From assembly GCA_031180805.1 (NCBI GenBank), contig JAPSLL010000025.1, positions 5,083 to 57,432 of the forward strand: a DNA stretch of 52,350 nucleotides, written 5' to 3'. Below are positions 15,972-23,384 of this stretch, piece by piece. Origin of the DNA: Bacillus sp. (in: firmicutes). GTDB lineage: Bacteria > Bacillota > Bacilli > Bacillales > Bacillaceae. The notes beneath the pieces were generated by a model, which saw nothing but the letters and a program-made list of their open reading frames with translations, ran no database searches and was not told where the DNA came from. Both the position numbers and the translations under genes were made by a program. Within the stretch, counting starts at the first letter, position 1. Every line of letters begins with the position of its first letter.

Positions 15972-17141
15972 TTATTTATCTTTAATCATTTTGTAAACTT
16001 GCTCAACATCTTTATCTCCACGGCCTGAAAGATTCACAATAATTACATCTTCCTTATCAAGAGTTTTCGCTAATTTGATCGCGTAAGCAACCGCATGTGC
16101 ACTTTCTAACGCTGGGATAATCCCTTCGACTTTTGATAATAACTGAAATGCTTCTAATGCTTCCTGACCTTTAATTGTGACATACTGTGCCCTGTTGGAT
16201 GTTTTTAAATAACTATGCTCAGGACCAATTCCTGGATAATCTAAACCAGCAGCAATTGAGTAGGTTGGTTGTGGTTCACCTTTTTCATCTAACAGTGTTA
16301 AGCATTTAAAACCATGGATAACAGCAGGAACGCCCTTTGTTAAAGTAGGGGCTTCCTCAGGCTCTACCCCAATAAGCTGAACATCCTCTTCATCTATATA
16401 ATGTGCAAATGAACCAATCGCATTGCTGCCACCACCAGCAACAGCAACTACTGCAGTTGGCAGCTTACCTTCCTTTTCAAGGATTTGCTTTTTTGATTCT
16501 TTACTTATAATCGATTGGAAATACTTCACCATTGTTGGGAATGGATGAGGTCCTACTGCCGATCCTAGTAGATAAAACGTATTTTCGTAGTTTTGTACTA
16601 GGTCAGTTAGCGCTTCATCAACAGCATCTTTTAAGCGTCCCTGACCTTTTTCAACAGGAATAACCTTTGCCCCTAACAGTTCCATTCGAAACACATTTAA
16701 TGCTTGTCTCTCTGTATCAAGCTTTCCCATGTAAATCGTGCAATCCATTCCACCAACAATTGCACATGCTGTTGCCGTCGCAACCCCGTGCTGACCTGCA
16801 CCAGTTTCCGCAATAATCCGAGTCGCTCCCATGCGTTTCGCTAATAGGATTTGACCGATTGCATTATTGATTTTATGAGCACCTGTATGATTTAAATCTT
16901 CTCGTTTTAAATAAATTTTCGCTCCGCCAACAAGTCTCGTTAAATTTTCTGCAAATGTTAATGGATTTTCTCGGCCAATATATTCTTTCATATAGTAATC
17001 AAATTCTTCGATGAATTCTGGGTCATTTTTATATTTTTCAAAGTTGTCATCCAAAATCTTTAATACATTATTTAATTCATCTGGTACAAAGCTTCCACCA
17101 AATTCTCCAAAATAACCTTTTTGTGCGACTTGTTTAGACAT
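15972..17141 (-). CDS. trpB: Tryptophan synthase beta chain, solitary
   Basis: PLP enzyme (389 aa) condensing indole with serine to tryptophan. The PLP lysine is K90 in LNHTGAHKINN, the catalytic Glu lies in AETGAGQHG, and the phosphate-binding loop is GGGSNAIG. The C-terminal SGRGDKD motif is intact, so the protein looks active. It is the TrpB1 length and type that normally pairs with TrpA. However, the flanking genes are regulatory and foldase genes, and trpA and the other trp genes are absent. It may be a second copy used for indole salvage. An AGGAG-like site precedes the ATG and its own terminator follows. Confidence 0.95.
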   Translation of the reverse strand: MSKQVAQKGYFGEFGGSFVPDELNNVLKILDDNFEKYKNDPEFIEEFDYYMKEYIGRENPLTFAENLTRLVGGAKIYLKREDLNHTGAHKINNAIGQILLAKRMGATRIIAETGAGQHGVATATACAIVGGMDCTIYMGKLDTERQALNVFRMELLGAKVIPVEKGQGRLKDAVDEALTDLVQNYENTFYLLGSAVGPHPFPTMVKYFQSIISKESKKQILEKEGKLPTAVVAVAGGGSNAIGSFAHYIDEEDVQLIGVEPEEAPTLTKGVPAVIHGFKCLTLLDEKGEPQPTYSIAAGLDYPGIGPEHSYLKTSNRAQYVTIKGQEALEAFQLLSKVEGIIPALESAHAVAYAIKLAKTLDKEDVIIVNLSGRGDKDVEQVYKMIKDK

Positions 17142-17220
17142 ATTGGATTCTCCTTTTAAAATATCGAATTTTCAGAATATAAATTCATTATATCATTAAA
17201 GAAGAAAGGTTTGTCTCACA

Positions 17221-17316
17221 TTATGCACTAATTACAAATAAGCACCAAAGGATTAGTCCAAATAAAATTGCATTCGTCCATAAAAGAAAATGTAGATATG
17301 AATTCGCTTTTCTCAT
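17221..17316 (-). CDS. 31-residue single-span membrane peptide
   Basis: Small ORF with start ATG at 17316 and an AAGGAG box 11 nt upstream. The product has a basic N-terminus (MRKANSYLHF) followed by one hydrophobic span (about residues 11-30) rich in Leu, Ile and Trp, and ends in ISA. This looks like a genuine tiny membrane protein rather than noise, but I recognise no family. It lies between prsA and trpB; transcription with trpB is possible, since no terminator separates them. Confidence 0.45.
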   Translation of the reverse strand: MRKANSYLHFLLWTNAILFGLILWCLFVISA

Positions 17317-17442
17317 AGAAAAAAACACTCCTTAGCCATTGCGTTCTACCTGTAAGACGAATGAATTTTAGGATTGTTACAACTTTTTTCATTTTTTATT
17401 TCAAAATTTTTTAGTGAGGCGAACTATAAAATCTTTTAAACG

Positions 17443-17472
17443 AAAAAAACGGACCCATTAGGATCCGTTTTT
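17443..17472 (-). terminator. prsA terminator
   Basis: AAAAACGGA (17445-17453) pairs with TCCGTTTTT (17464-17472). The minus-strand stem ends in a long U-tract. Confidence 0.8.
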
Positions 17473-17481
17473 GAAAAGAGC

Positions 17482-18465
17482 TTATTTATCTGTTTCCTCA
17501 GTTGATTCAGATGATGATGAATCTTCTTTATCAGCTGAATCTGTAGATTTTTCAGTTGAAGACTCTTCTTTCTCTTTCTTATCATCAGTTAAATAATTTT
17601 TAATATCATAATCTTCTTTTTTATCTTCTAACCAAGTTGGGTATTCTGTTTGAAGCTTTTGTTGGAATAAAGTATCTTTAATTTCTTCTTTACTCTTTTC
17701 AAAGTTTGCTTCTTCAGCTTCCTGTTTATCTGTTACTTTAATAATGTGATACCCATAATCAGATTTAACTGGTGCTGAGATTTCGCCAACTTTCATTGAA
17801 AAAGCCTTATCTTCAAATGCTTTAACCATTGCGCCCTTACCAAAGAAGCCTAGGTCACCGCCATTTTGTGCTGTTCCTGTATCAGTTGAATATTCCTTAG
17901 CTAGCTCGGCAAAATCTCCACCTTCATCAAGCTTCTTTTTCACTTCGTTAGCTGTTTTCTCATCCGCAACTAAAATATGACTTGCTTTTACTTGCTCTTC
18001 TTTAGCAAATTCTGCTTTGTTTTCATCAAAAAATGTTTTCATTTCTTCATCAGAAATTTTGATTTTTGATTCTAATAATTTTTCAATTTGTAGATTTGTT
18101 TTTATATTATCCTTTAAATCATCTTCAGAAATACCATTTGTTTCAAGCGCAGATTGGTATGCTTCCTCGCCACCAACGCTATCGACTGTCTTTTTAAGCT
18201 CTTCATCAATTTCTTTATCAGAAATCTTAACCTTTTGTTTTTCAGCTTCTTGTTCAATAATGTTTTTCGTAATTAAAGAATCTAGCGCAGCCTCACCGTT
18301 TTGCTCGACGAAATACGTATATAAATCATCCTTTGTAATGGATTCCTTCCCAACCTTTGCTACAACATCACTTTTTGTTGATAGAAAGATAAAAACTGCA
18401 ATTGCTACTACAACAAGTACTGCTAAAATACCTAGAGTTTTTTTGCTAGAAATCAATTTCTCCAT
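17482..18465 (-). CDS. prsA: PrsA-type peptidyl-prolyl isomerase foldase
   Basis: Extracytoplasmic foldase (327 aa). A short cytoplasmic N-terminus is followed by one TM segment (about residues 11-30). A SurA-like chaperone region flanks a parvulin PPIase domain (about 155-250) with KASHILV, GGDLGFFGKGAMV and VKSDYGYHIIKV. The tail from about 295 is almost entirely Ser, Glu, Asp, Lys and Thr. Unlike classic PrsA there is no lipobox cysteine after the hydrophobic segment, so it is probably anchored as a type II membrane protein. It would act at the membrane-wall interface on secreted proteins. Its neighbour is an OmpR/HisKA pair on the same strand. Confidence 0.88.
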   Translation of the reverse strand: MEKLISSKKTLGILAVLVVVAIAVFIFLSTKSDVVAKVGKESITKDDLYTYFVEQNGEAALDSLITKNIIEQEAEKQKVKISDKEIDEELKKTVDSVGGEEAYQSALETNGISEDDLKDNIKTNLQIEKLLESKIKISDEEMKTFFDENKAEFAKEEQVKASHILVADEKTANEVKKKLDEGGDFAELAKEYSTDTGTAQNGGDLGFFGKGAMVKAFEDKAFSMKVGEISAPVKSDYGYHIIKVTDKQEAEEANFEKSKEEIKDTLFQQKLQTEYPTWLEDKKEDYDIKNYLTDDKKEKEESSTEKSTDSADKEDSSSSESTEETDK

Positions 18466-18589
18466 TCTGTATTATCTCCTTAATATGAATTCTACTATTT
18501 TTCTATTGTACAGAATAAATATGAATAAACTATGAACAAACCTTAAAAAATCTAAAAAGTTTGTACCAGCATTTCATATTTTACATGAA

Positions 18590-19993
18590 TTACCCATGAA
18601 TTGGAATGATAATTGAAAACTTTGTTCCCTTATTTTGTGTACTTTCAATGAAAATTTCACCATTATGAAGCTCTACTAATCGCTTCACGATCGATAACCC
18701 TAAACCAAATTCACCAAATTGATTGCTTGTCCTTGAAATATCAGCTTTATAAAATCTTCGCCAAATCAACTCAATTTCCTGCTTATCCATTCCAATTCCA
18801 GTATCCTCAATTTCAATCATCGTAACATCATCCAATTGTTTTCCCCGGAGCCACACCGTTCCTTCATTTGTAAATTGGATGCTGTTTTTTGTTATATTAA
18901 TTAAAATTTGGATAAGACGATCATAGTCTGCATAAACGATACTTTTTTCATCAACATCTAATTTTAATTCAATTCCTTTATTCTCTACTTGTTGGTATAA
19001 ATGATCTTTAATGATCTCTAAAACCTCACTAAGAAGAATGTTCTCTCTATTAAGCTTGACTTGGTTTGAGCGAATTCGTTCATAATCTAAGTTTTCATTC
19101 ACAAGCCGTATAAGTCTTCTTGTTTCCTGACTTATTAATTGAACCCCTTTTTCCTTTTCAGCCTCTGGAATCATATCGTTTTTTAAACCTTCAATTAAAC
19201 CGCTAATCGTCGTTAACGGCGTCCGCATTTCATGAGATACATCTGCAATAAACTGACGACGTCGTTTTTCAAGACGATCAATTTCTTCATTTTGCTCCCT
19301 TAATTTATTGATCATTTCATTAAAGTCATTGGCCATTTCACCAATTTCATCAAAATTCGTTGAAGGAATATCGACATCATAGTTTCCTTGAGCAATTTTC
19401 GATGTCGCCTTGCGAATTTTTTCAATCCGATTTACATGAACTTTTGAAAGCAACCAACTAAGTAAAAAGGAAACTGATAGGGCAATAAGGACGGTATATA
19501 ACAAATACCGATTTAATTCACTAATCATTTCCCTTGTGCCGCTAATCGGTGAAATGAGTAAAATTCCTCCTGCCATTTCACCGCGATTAATGTATGGAAT
19601 CGCAACTAATGATACCTCTTGGTCCGCCCATTTAATATTATGCTTTGTAACAACCTTTTCCCCGCTTGTAAGCTTTCTCCAATCCTCCTCAGTTACACTT
19701 GCTATTGGTGAATTAGGAGCGATTGAATAAACAATTCGTCCACTTCGATCAAATATACTAAAAAACACGTCTTGTGAGCTTAACACATGCTGATATTGTG
19801 CAAGAACATATTCCTCACCAATCTGCTCAAAGTCATATAATATGTTTTCACCATACCTAGTTAAATCAGAGACTTTATTTTCATAAACAAGATTTTCGAC
19901 ATAATGAGTAAATAATAGACTCAGGATTAAAAACGCAATGATGATGATGCTAATATGGCTTAAAATAAGCTGATAAATATATTTAATTCTCAT
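18590..19993 (-). CDS. HAMP-domain sensor histidine kinase
   Basis: Membrane kinase (467 aa) with TM1 around residues 10-30 and an extracytoplasmic sensor of about 135 residues. TM2 lies around 165-185 and is followed by HAMP. HisKA has His255 in FIADVSHEMRTPL, and HATPase_c carries DYDRLIQILINITKNSIQF (N-box), DTGIGMDKQEIE (G1) and GEFGLGLSI (G2). The start at 19993 overlaps the regulator gene by 11 nt, which is translational coupling. An upstream in-frame codon at 20029 lies well inside the regulator gene and is unlikely. The signal is unknown; domain order is like ResE/YkoH. Confidence 0.92.
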   Translation of the reverse strand: MRIKYIYQLILSHISIIIIAFLILSLLFTHYVENLVYENKVSDLTRYGENILYDFEQIGEEYVLAQYQHVLSSQDVFFSIFDRSGRIVYSIAPNSPIASVTEEDWRKLTSGEKVVTKHNIKWADQEVSLVAIPYINRGEMAGGILLISPISGTREMISELNRYLLYTVLIALSVSFLLSWLLSKVHVNRIEKIRKATSKIAQGNYDVDIPSTNFDEIGEMANDFNEMINKLREQNEEIDRLEKRRRQFIADVSHEMRTPLTTISGLIEGLKNDMIPEAEKEKGVQLISQETRRLIRLVNENLDYERIRSNQVKLNRENILLSEVLEIIKDHLYQQVENKGIELKLDVDEKSIVYADYDRLIQILINITKNSIQFTNEGTVWLRGKQLDDVTMIEIEDTGIGMDKQEIELIWRRFYKADISRTSNQFGEFGLGLSIVKRLVELHNGEIFIESTQNKGTKFSIIIPIHG

Positions 19994-20687
19994 CTTCTTT
20001 AGCCGACTCATCAAACTTATAACCAACACCCCAAACAGTATGGAAAAATGGTTGCGAAGGTGTTTCGATTTTTTTCCGTAATCGTTTTATATGAACATCA
20101 ACGGTTCGTTCATCTCCATAAAATTGATAGCCCCAAACTCTCTCTAAAAGCTGATCCCTTGTGAAGACTTGCCGTGGATTTTTTAAAAAATAATATAGCA
20201 AATCGAACTCTTTTGGCGTGAGGTTTTCGATTTTCTTTCCTTGTAAAAATACCTCTCTCGTTGTCTTGCTTATTTTAAAAAACTCTGTTTCTAAAAAAGA
20301 GGAATGTTGCTTCTGCTCCTGATCAGCTGCTTGGTAACGGCGGGTGACTGCTTTAATTCTAGCCATCAGTGCCAATGGACTAAATGGCTTTGTGACATAA
20401 TCATCTGCTCCCATTTCAAGACCTAGCACTTGCTCAGACTCGCTATCCTTTGCAGTAAGGATGATAATTGGCACCGTGCTTTCCTCTCTAATTTTGCGGC
20501 AGAGTGTTACCCCATCCATTCCAGGAAGCATCCAATCTAAAATGATTAAATCCCATTCCGCTTCCTTAAATCTTTTATATCCTTCAAGACCATCGTGAAC
20601 AAATTCCCCGCTAATCTCTTCCTTTGAAAAAAACATTTCAATCATTGAGCACACACTTAAATTATCTTCAACAACTAATACCTTCAT
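19983..20687 (-). CDS. OmpR-family response regulator
   Basis: Regulator of 234 aa. The receiver domain has Glu-Asp in VVEDNLSV, phospho-acceptor D51 in IILDWMLPG, Thr in IILTAKDS and Lys in YVTKPFSP. The C-terminal winged helix has LTPKEFDLLYYFLKNP, RDQLLERVWG and RTVDVHIKRLRKKI. AGGTGG lies 3-4 nt before ATG 20687. It forms an operon with the overlapping kinase gene. Target genes are not indicated in the window; prsA immediately downstream is a possibility by position only. Confidence 0.94.
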   Translation of the reverse strand: MKVLVVEDNLSVCSMIEMFFSKEEISGEFVHDGLEGYKRFKEAEWDLIILDWMLPGMDGVTLCRKIREESTVPIIILTAKDSESEQVLGLEMGADDYVTKPFSPLALMARIKAVTRRYQAADQEQKQHSSFLETEFFKISKTTREVFLQGKKIENLTPKEFDLLYYFLKNPRQVFTRDQLLERVWGYQFYGDERTVDVHIKRLRKKIETPSQPFFHTVWGVGYKFDESAKEDEN

Positions 20688-20759
20688 TTTCCACCTACCG
20701 TTTATGTAACTGTTACTACTCTACATACCCATTTTAGCCTTTTCTTAGACAAGCTACAA

Positions 20760-21198
20760 CGAAAAGCGGAAGCGCCTGTTCAGCGACGTATAAACTGGAG
20801 CAATCCGTATGAGATAAAGGAAACACGAAGAGCGATAGCGATTCGATGTTGACTTATCGTAAGGAGGATTGTGAAGTTTACTAGTCGCTAGGCGCTGCAG
20901 CTAGACATCTCGAAAAGCGGAAGTGCCTCGTTCAGCGACAAAATGCACTCATTTCGTATGAGATAAAGGAAATATGTAGAGTGATAGTGATTCGACGCCC
21001 GCTTATCGTAAGGAGGATTGTGAAGTTTAGTATTCGCTAGGGGCTGGAGCTAGACATTTCGAAACTTGGAAGGATCTTAATCAGCGACGTAAAAATGAAA
21101 GCACTCCATATGAGATAAAGGAAACACGTAGTGCGATAGTGATTCGAAGCTCGCATATCGTAAGGAGGATTGTGAAGTTTAATAGTCGTTAAGCGCTA
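20760..21198. repeat. Three tandem copies of a ~150-bp palindromic repeat
   Basis: Copies start at 20760, 20911 and 21060. Each begins with a GAAAAGCGGAAG-like end and AGCGAC, shares ATGAGATAAAGGAAA and the core TATCGTAAGGAGGATTGTGA, and ends with a GCGCT/CTAGACAT-like end. Ends pair in inverted orientation (AGCGCCT with AGGCGCT, AGCGAC with GTCGCT), so each copy can fold into a long hairpin. The third copy has diverged ends. The termini match the elements at 28041 and 42511. Confidence 0.8.
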
Positions 21199-21530
21199 AA
21201 ACAGTTTATGAGTATATGGATCATTTACTACAGTTAAAGGAAGCAATTGACGTAAAAGTTTGACTACGTAAGGTTAGAAGAGGCATCTCATCGCTATTTT
21301 TAGCAATCTTATATTGATAAGATAATAATTTAAAATAAAGACATAGTATGGATTAATACCTATATATTGAGTTAAATACCTAAAAAAAGCAAAGGAATTA
21401 GAGAGTTTATTGTGATACTAGTTAGTAATGGTGATGTTTTTAATGCCTATTAAAGCTACAAAGGATCAATTAATTTAAATTAATAGGATGCGATTCTACA
21501 TATACTAGTATTATTTATTGAATAACGATG
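21199..21530. other. Gene-free, AT-rich stretch
   Basis: No complete gene is seen. A short open stretch (21192-21263) ending in TGA could encode a peptide ending EYMDHLLQLKEAIDVKV, possibly a remnant of a truncated gene. The rest is AT-rich without dyads or promoters I can support. Confidence 0.35.
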
Positions 21531-21929
21531 TTATTTAGGAAACTCTTTAATTTCATTCAGTTGAATAAATTTAAACTTCCATAAATCATCTTCCCTTATT
21601 AAATACGTTTTTTGTTCTTCTTCTTTTCCATTTTTCATCTTAGCTAAATAATGTACAGTCGCTCTATTTCCCTCAATTACTTCTTTTATAATACTAATCG
21701 ATCTAATACTTCCATTATCAGTAACATCATTAACATACTCTTCCATTCCATAACTTTCCTCAACTATCTCCAAAAGTTGTTTATTCATATGAATTTTCAT
21801 TTTTGAATAATTTCCATTAAATGCATATTCAAAAAAAGCTTTAGTCGATTCTGAAGGACTACTTGGCTTTTCTTGATTACAACCTGACAAAAGTAGAACT
21901 AATATGAAAAGTAATTTAAGAAACCTCAC
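21531..21929 (-). CDS. Small lipoprotein, DUF4878-like
   Basis: Predicted lipoprotein (132 aa). The signal peptide ends in lipobox LLSGC (Cys near residue 16), followed by a Ser/Pro-rich linker. A compact domain comes next, with FFEYAFNGNYSKMKIHM and, at its end, REDDLWKFKFI. This fold layout (helical start, then beta strands ending in a W-K strand) resembles the NTF2-like DUF4878 lipoproteins; that is a family resemblance only. GTG at 21929 is chosen because GGAGG lies 10 nt upstream and the signal peptide begins there. Substrate or role is unknown. Confidence 0.7.
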   Translation of the reverse strand: MRFLKLLFILVLLLSGCNQEKPSSPSESTKAFFEYAFNGNYSKMKIHMNKQLLEIVEESYGMEEYVNDVTDNGSIRSISIIKEVIEGNRATVHYLAKMKNGKEEEQKTYLIREDDLWKFKFIQLNEIKEFPK

Positions 21930-22096
21930 TAGATAATTACCTCCATTTTGTATTGGGATACAAAGCACAAGTTGTCTATAAATTTAGACACAACCAATTG
22001 AGTTATGTTTAACAATCGGGGTGAAGCTCGAATTAGAAGGTTAACTCGGTATAATCTTGATAAAAAACAAAATCATTATCATAAGTACTAAATTAA

Positions 22097-22402
22097 CTAT
22101 TTTAGAACTTTAGAATTATTTCTATCAATCAAAAAACCCGAAATTAAAAGACTTATAATGTTAATAGTTAACGTAATACCCATTTGTATTAAATAATACT
22201 CACTATACATGATTGTTCCTGGAATAGATATTCCAATACATACATAGATAAGAAACAACCCCATTACAATAACTCCGTTCCACTGTTTGGACCAATTTCT
22301 TATATAGCTTAATACTGAAACTAAGATAGAAAAACTTAATAATAACAAAATAATAAAAAATATATTAATAAACCAGAATAGTCTACCCGGAAAGAAAATC
22401 AA
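22097..22402 (-). CDS. C-terminal part of a frameshifted membrane protein
   Basis: ORF of 101 aa with three hydrophobic segments (about residues 8-32, 43-63 and 72-92) and a basic end. It starts from a TTG without a good ribosome binding site, 4 nt inside the preceding ORF. One extra T in the 7-T run at 22421-22427 (minus strand) would join the preceding ORF to this one through FLFFESQVYNLIFFPGR, giving a natural helix continuation. I therefore regard it as the downstream half of one broken gene. No family is recognised. Confidence 0.5.
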   Translation of the reverse strand: MIFFPGRLFWFINIFFIILLLLSFSILVSVLSYIRNWSKQWNGVIVMGLFLIYVCIGISIPGTIMYSEYYLIQMGITLTINIISLLISGFLIDRNNSKVLK

Positions 22403-22740
22403 GTTATAAACCTGACTTTCAAAAAAAGAAAGCCCAAAAAATCCAATAATAATAAGGATAGCGTATAAAGCAAAAAAATAAACCGTGGAATAAAGCGTTT
22501 AATTACTATTTTAAGCCCTTTAGAATCGTTTCCCTTTCCCCACACCTTTTCCAATTCCTCATTAGAAAGTTTAACAAATGATGCAGAAGCTGCCATAGGA
22601 GCAAAATAAATGCCAAATAGTAAATAAACCGAATAAGTTACACCCTTTTGGACAAGAACATTAGCACAAATAAATAGTGCAATAAATGTTATAAAAGTAA
22701 AAATAAAAGATGGGATCAGTAATTTTATATCCTTTTGCAA
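22399..22740 (-). CDS. N-terminal part of a frameshifted membrane protein
   Basis: ORF of 113 aa with hydrophobic segments at about residues 8-30, 35-52 and 85-105. It ends abruptly in KVRFIT straight after a poly-T tract inside its last helix. TTG at 22740 is the likely start, with AAGGAG 8 nt upstream; the GTG at 22761 lies before that ribosome binding site. Together with the following ORF it would make a protein of about 213 aa with five or six TM helices. It could be a pseudogene, a phase-variable gene or a sequencing error in the homopolymer. Confidence 0.5.
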   Translation of the reverse strand: MQKDIKLLIPSFIFTFITFIALFICANVLVQKGVTYSVYLLFGIYFAPMAASASFVKLSNEELEKVWGKGNDSKGLKIVIKRFIPRFIFLLYTLSLLLLDFLGFLFLKVRFIT

Positions 22741-22891
22741 AAAAACACTCCTTGTAGTCACTTGTTAATTAAATACTATCACCTACAAAGTTTCATTGTA
22801 ATAACAAAAAATTTTAAAGGTAATTACAAATTATTGAAGATGTAGCTATTTCGAAAAATTGTAGTACAAGATTAATATATTTTTTCCACAC

Positions 22892-22922
22892 AAAAAAAGA
22901 CCCCATAAATGGAGTCTTTTTA
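22892..22922 (-). terminator. Cold-shock gene terminator
   Basis: AAAAAGACCCCAT pairs with ATGGAGTCTTTTT (one mismatch) around a 2-nt loop; the minus-strand transcript ends in a U-rich tail. Confidence 0.75.
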
Positions 22923-22948
22923 TAAGAGCTGCTTATGCAGCGTTAAGC

Positions 22949-23146
22949 TTATTTTTGTACGTTAGCAGCTTGTGGTCCACGAGCTCCTTGCTCAACTTCA
23001 AAAGTTACTGTTTGGCCTTCTTCTAAAGTTTTGAAGCCATCACCTTGGATTGCAGAGAAGTGTACGAATACATCGTCTTGACCTTCAACTTCGATAAATC
23101 CGAAACCTTTTTCTGAGTTAAACCATTTTACTTTACCTTCTAACAT
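22949..23146 (-). CDS. Cold-shock protein, CspA/CspB family
   Basis: Single-stranded nucleic-acid binding protein of 65 aa, the usual length. RNP1 is KGFGFIEV and RNP2 is VFVHFSAI. The N-terminus [11 protein letters not shown] and C-terminus GPQAANV are typical. It acts as an RNA chaperone at low temperature and in stationary phase. AGGAGG lies 7 nt before ATG 23146; the longer in-frame reading upstream covers the leader. The 85-nt region before it may hold a cold-responsive leader, which I cannot model. Confidence 0.96.
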   Translation of the reverse strand: MLEGKVKWFNSEKGFGFIEVEGQDDVFVHFSAIQGDGFKTLEEGQTVTFEVEQGARGPQAANVQK

Positions 23147-23384
23147 TGCTTTTCCTCCTGTGTGGAATGAATATGTCCACATGTATTACTATTCTTGCTA
23201 GACAACGATCGTTTTAAGAGGAGGAAACTTTTTGAAGCAACTTCCATCTAACATCCTTATCCGAACAAAAATAATTACTTTCATTTTATCACCAATTGGA
23301 AACGAATGCAAGGATAGAAAAGTCCCTTTACCATTTATTCTAATAGGTATTATCTCTCAATTTTTCCCATTAACCATTCCTACT

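Noticed and set aside
21192-21263. Open frame ending EYMDHLLQLKEAIDVKV
   Set aside because: Too short, without a start or ribosome binding site; at best a remnant of a lost gene.
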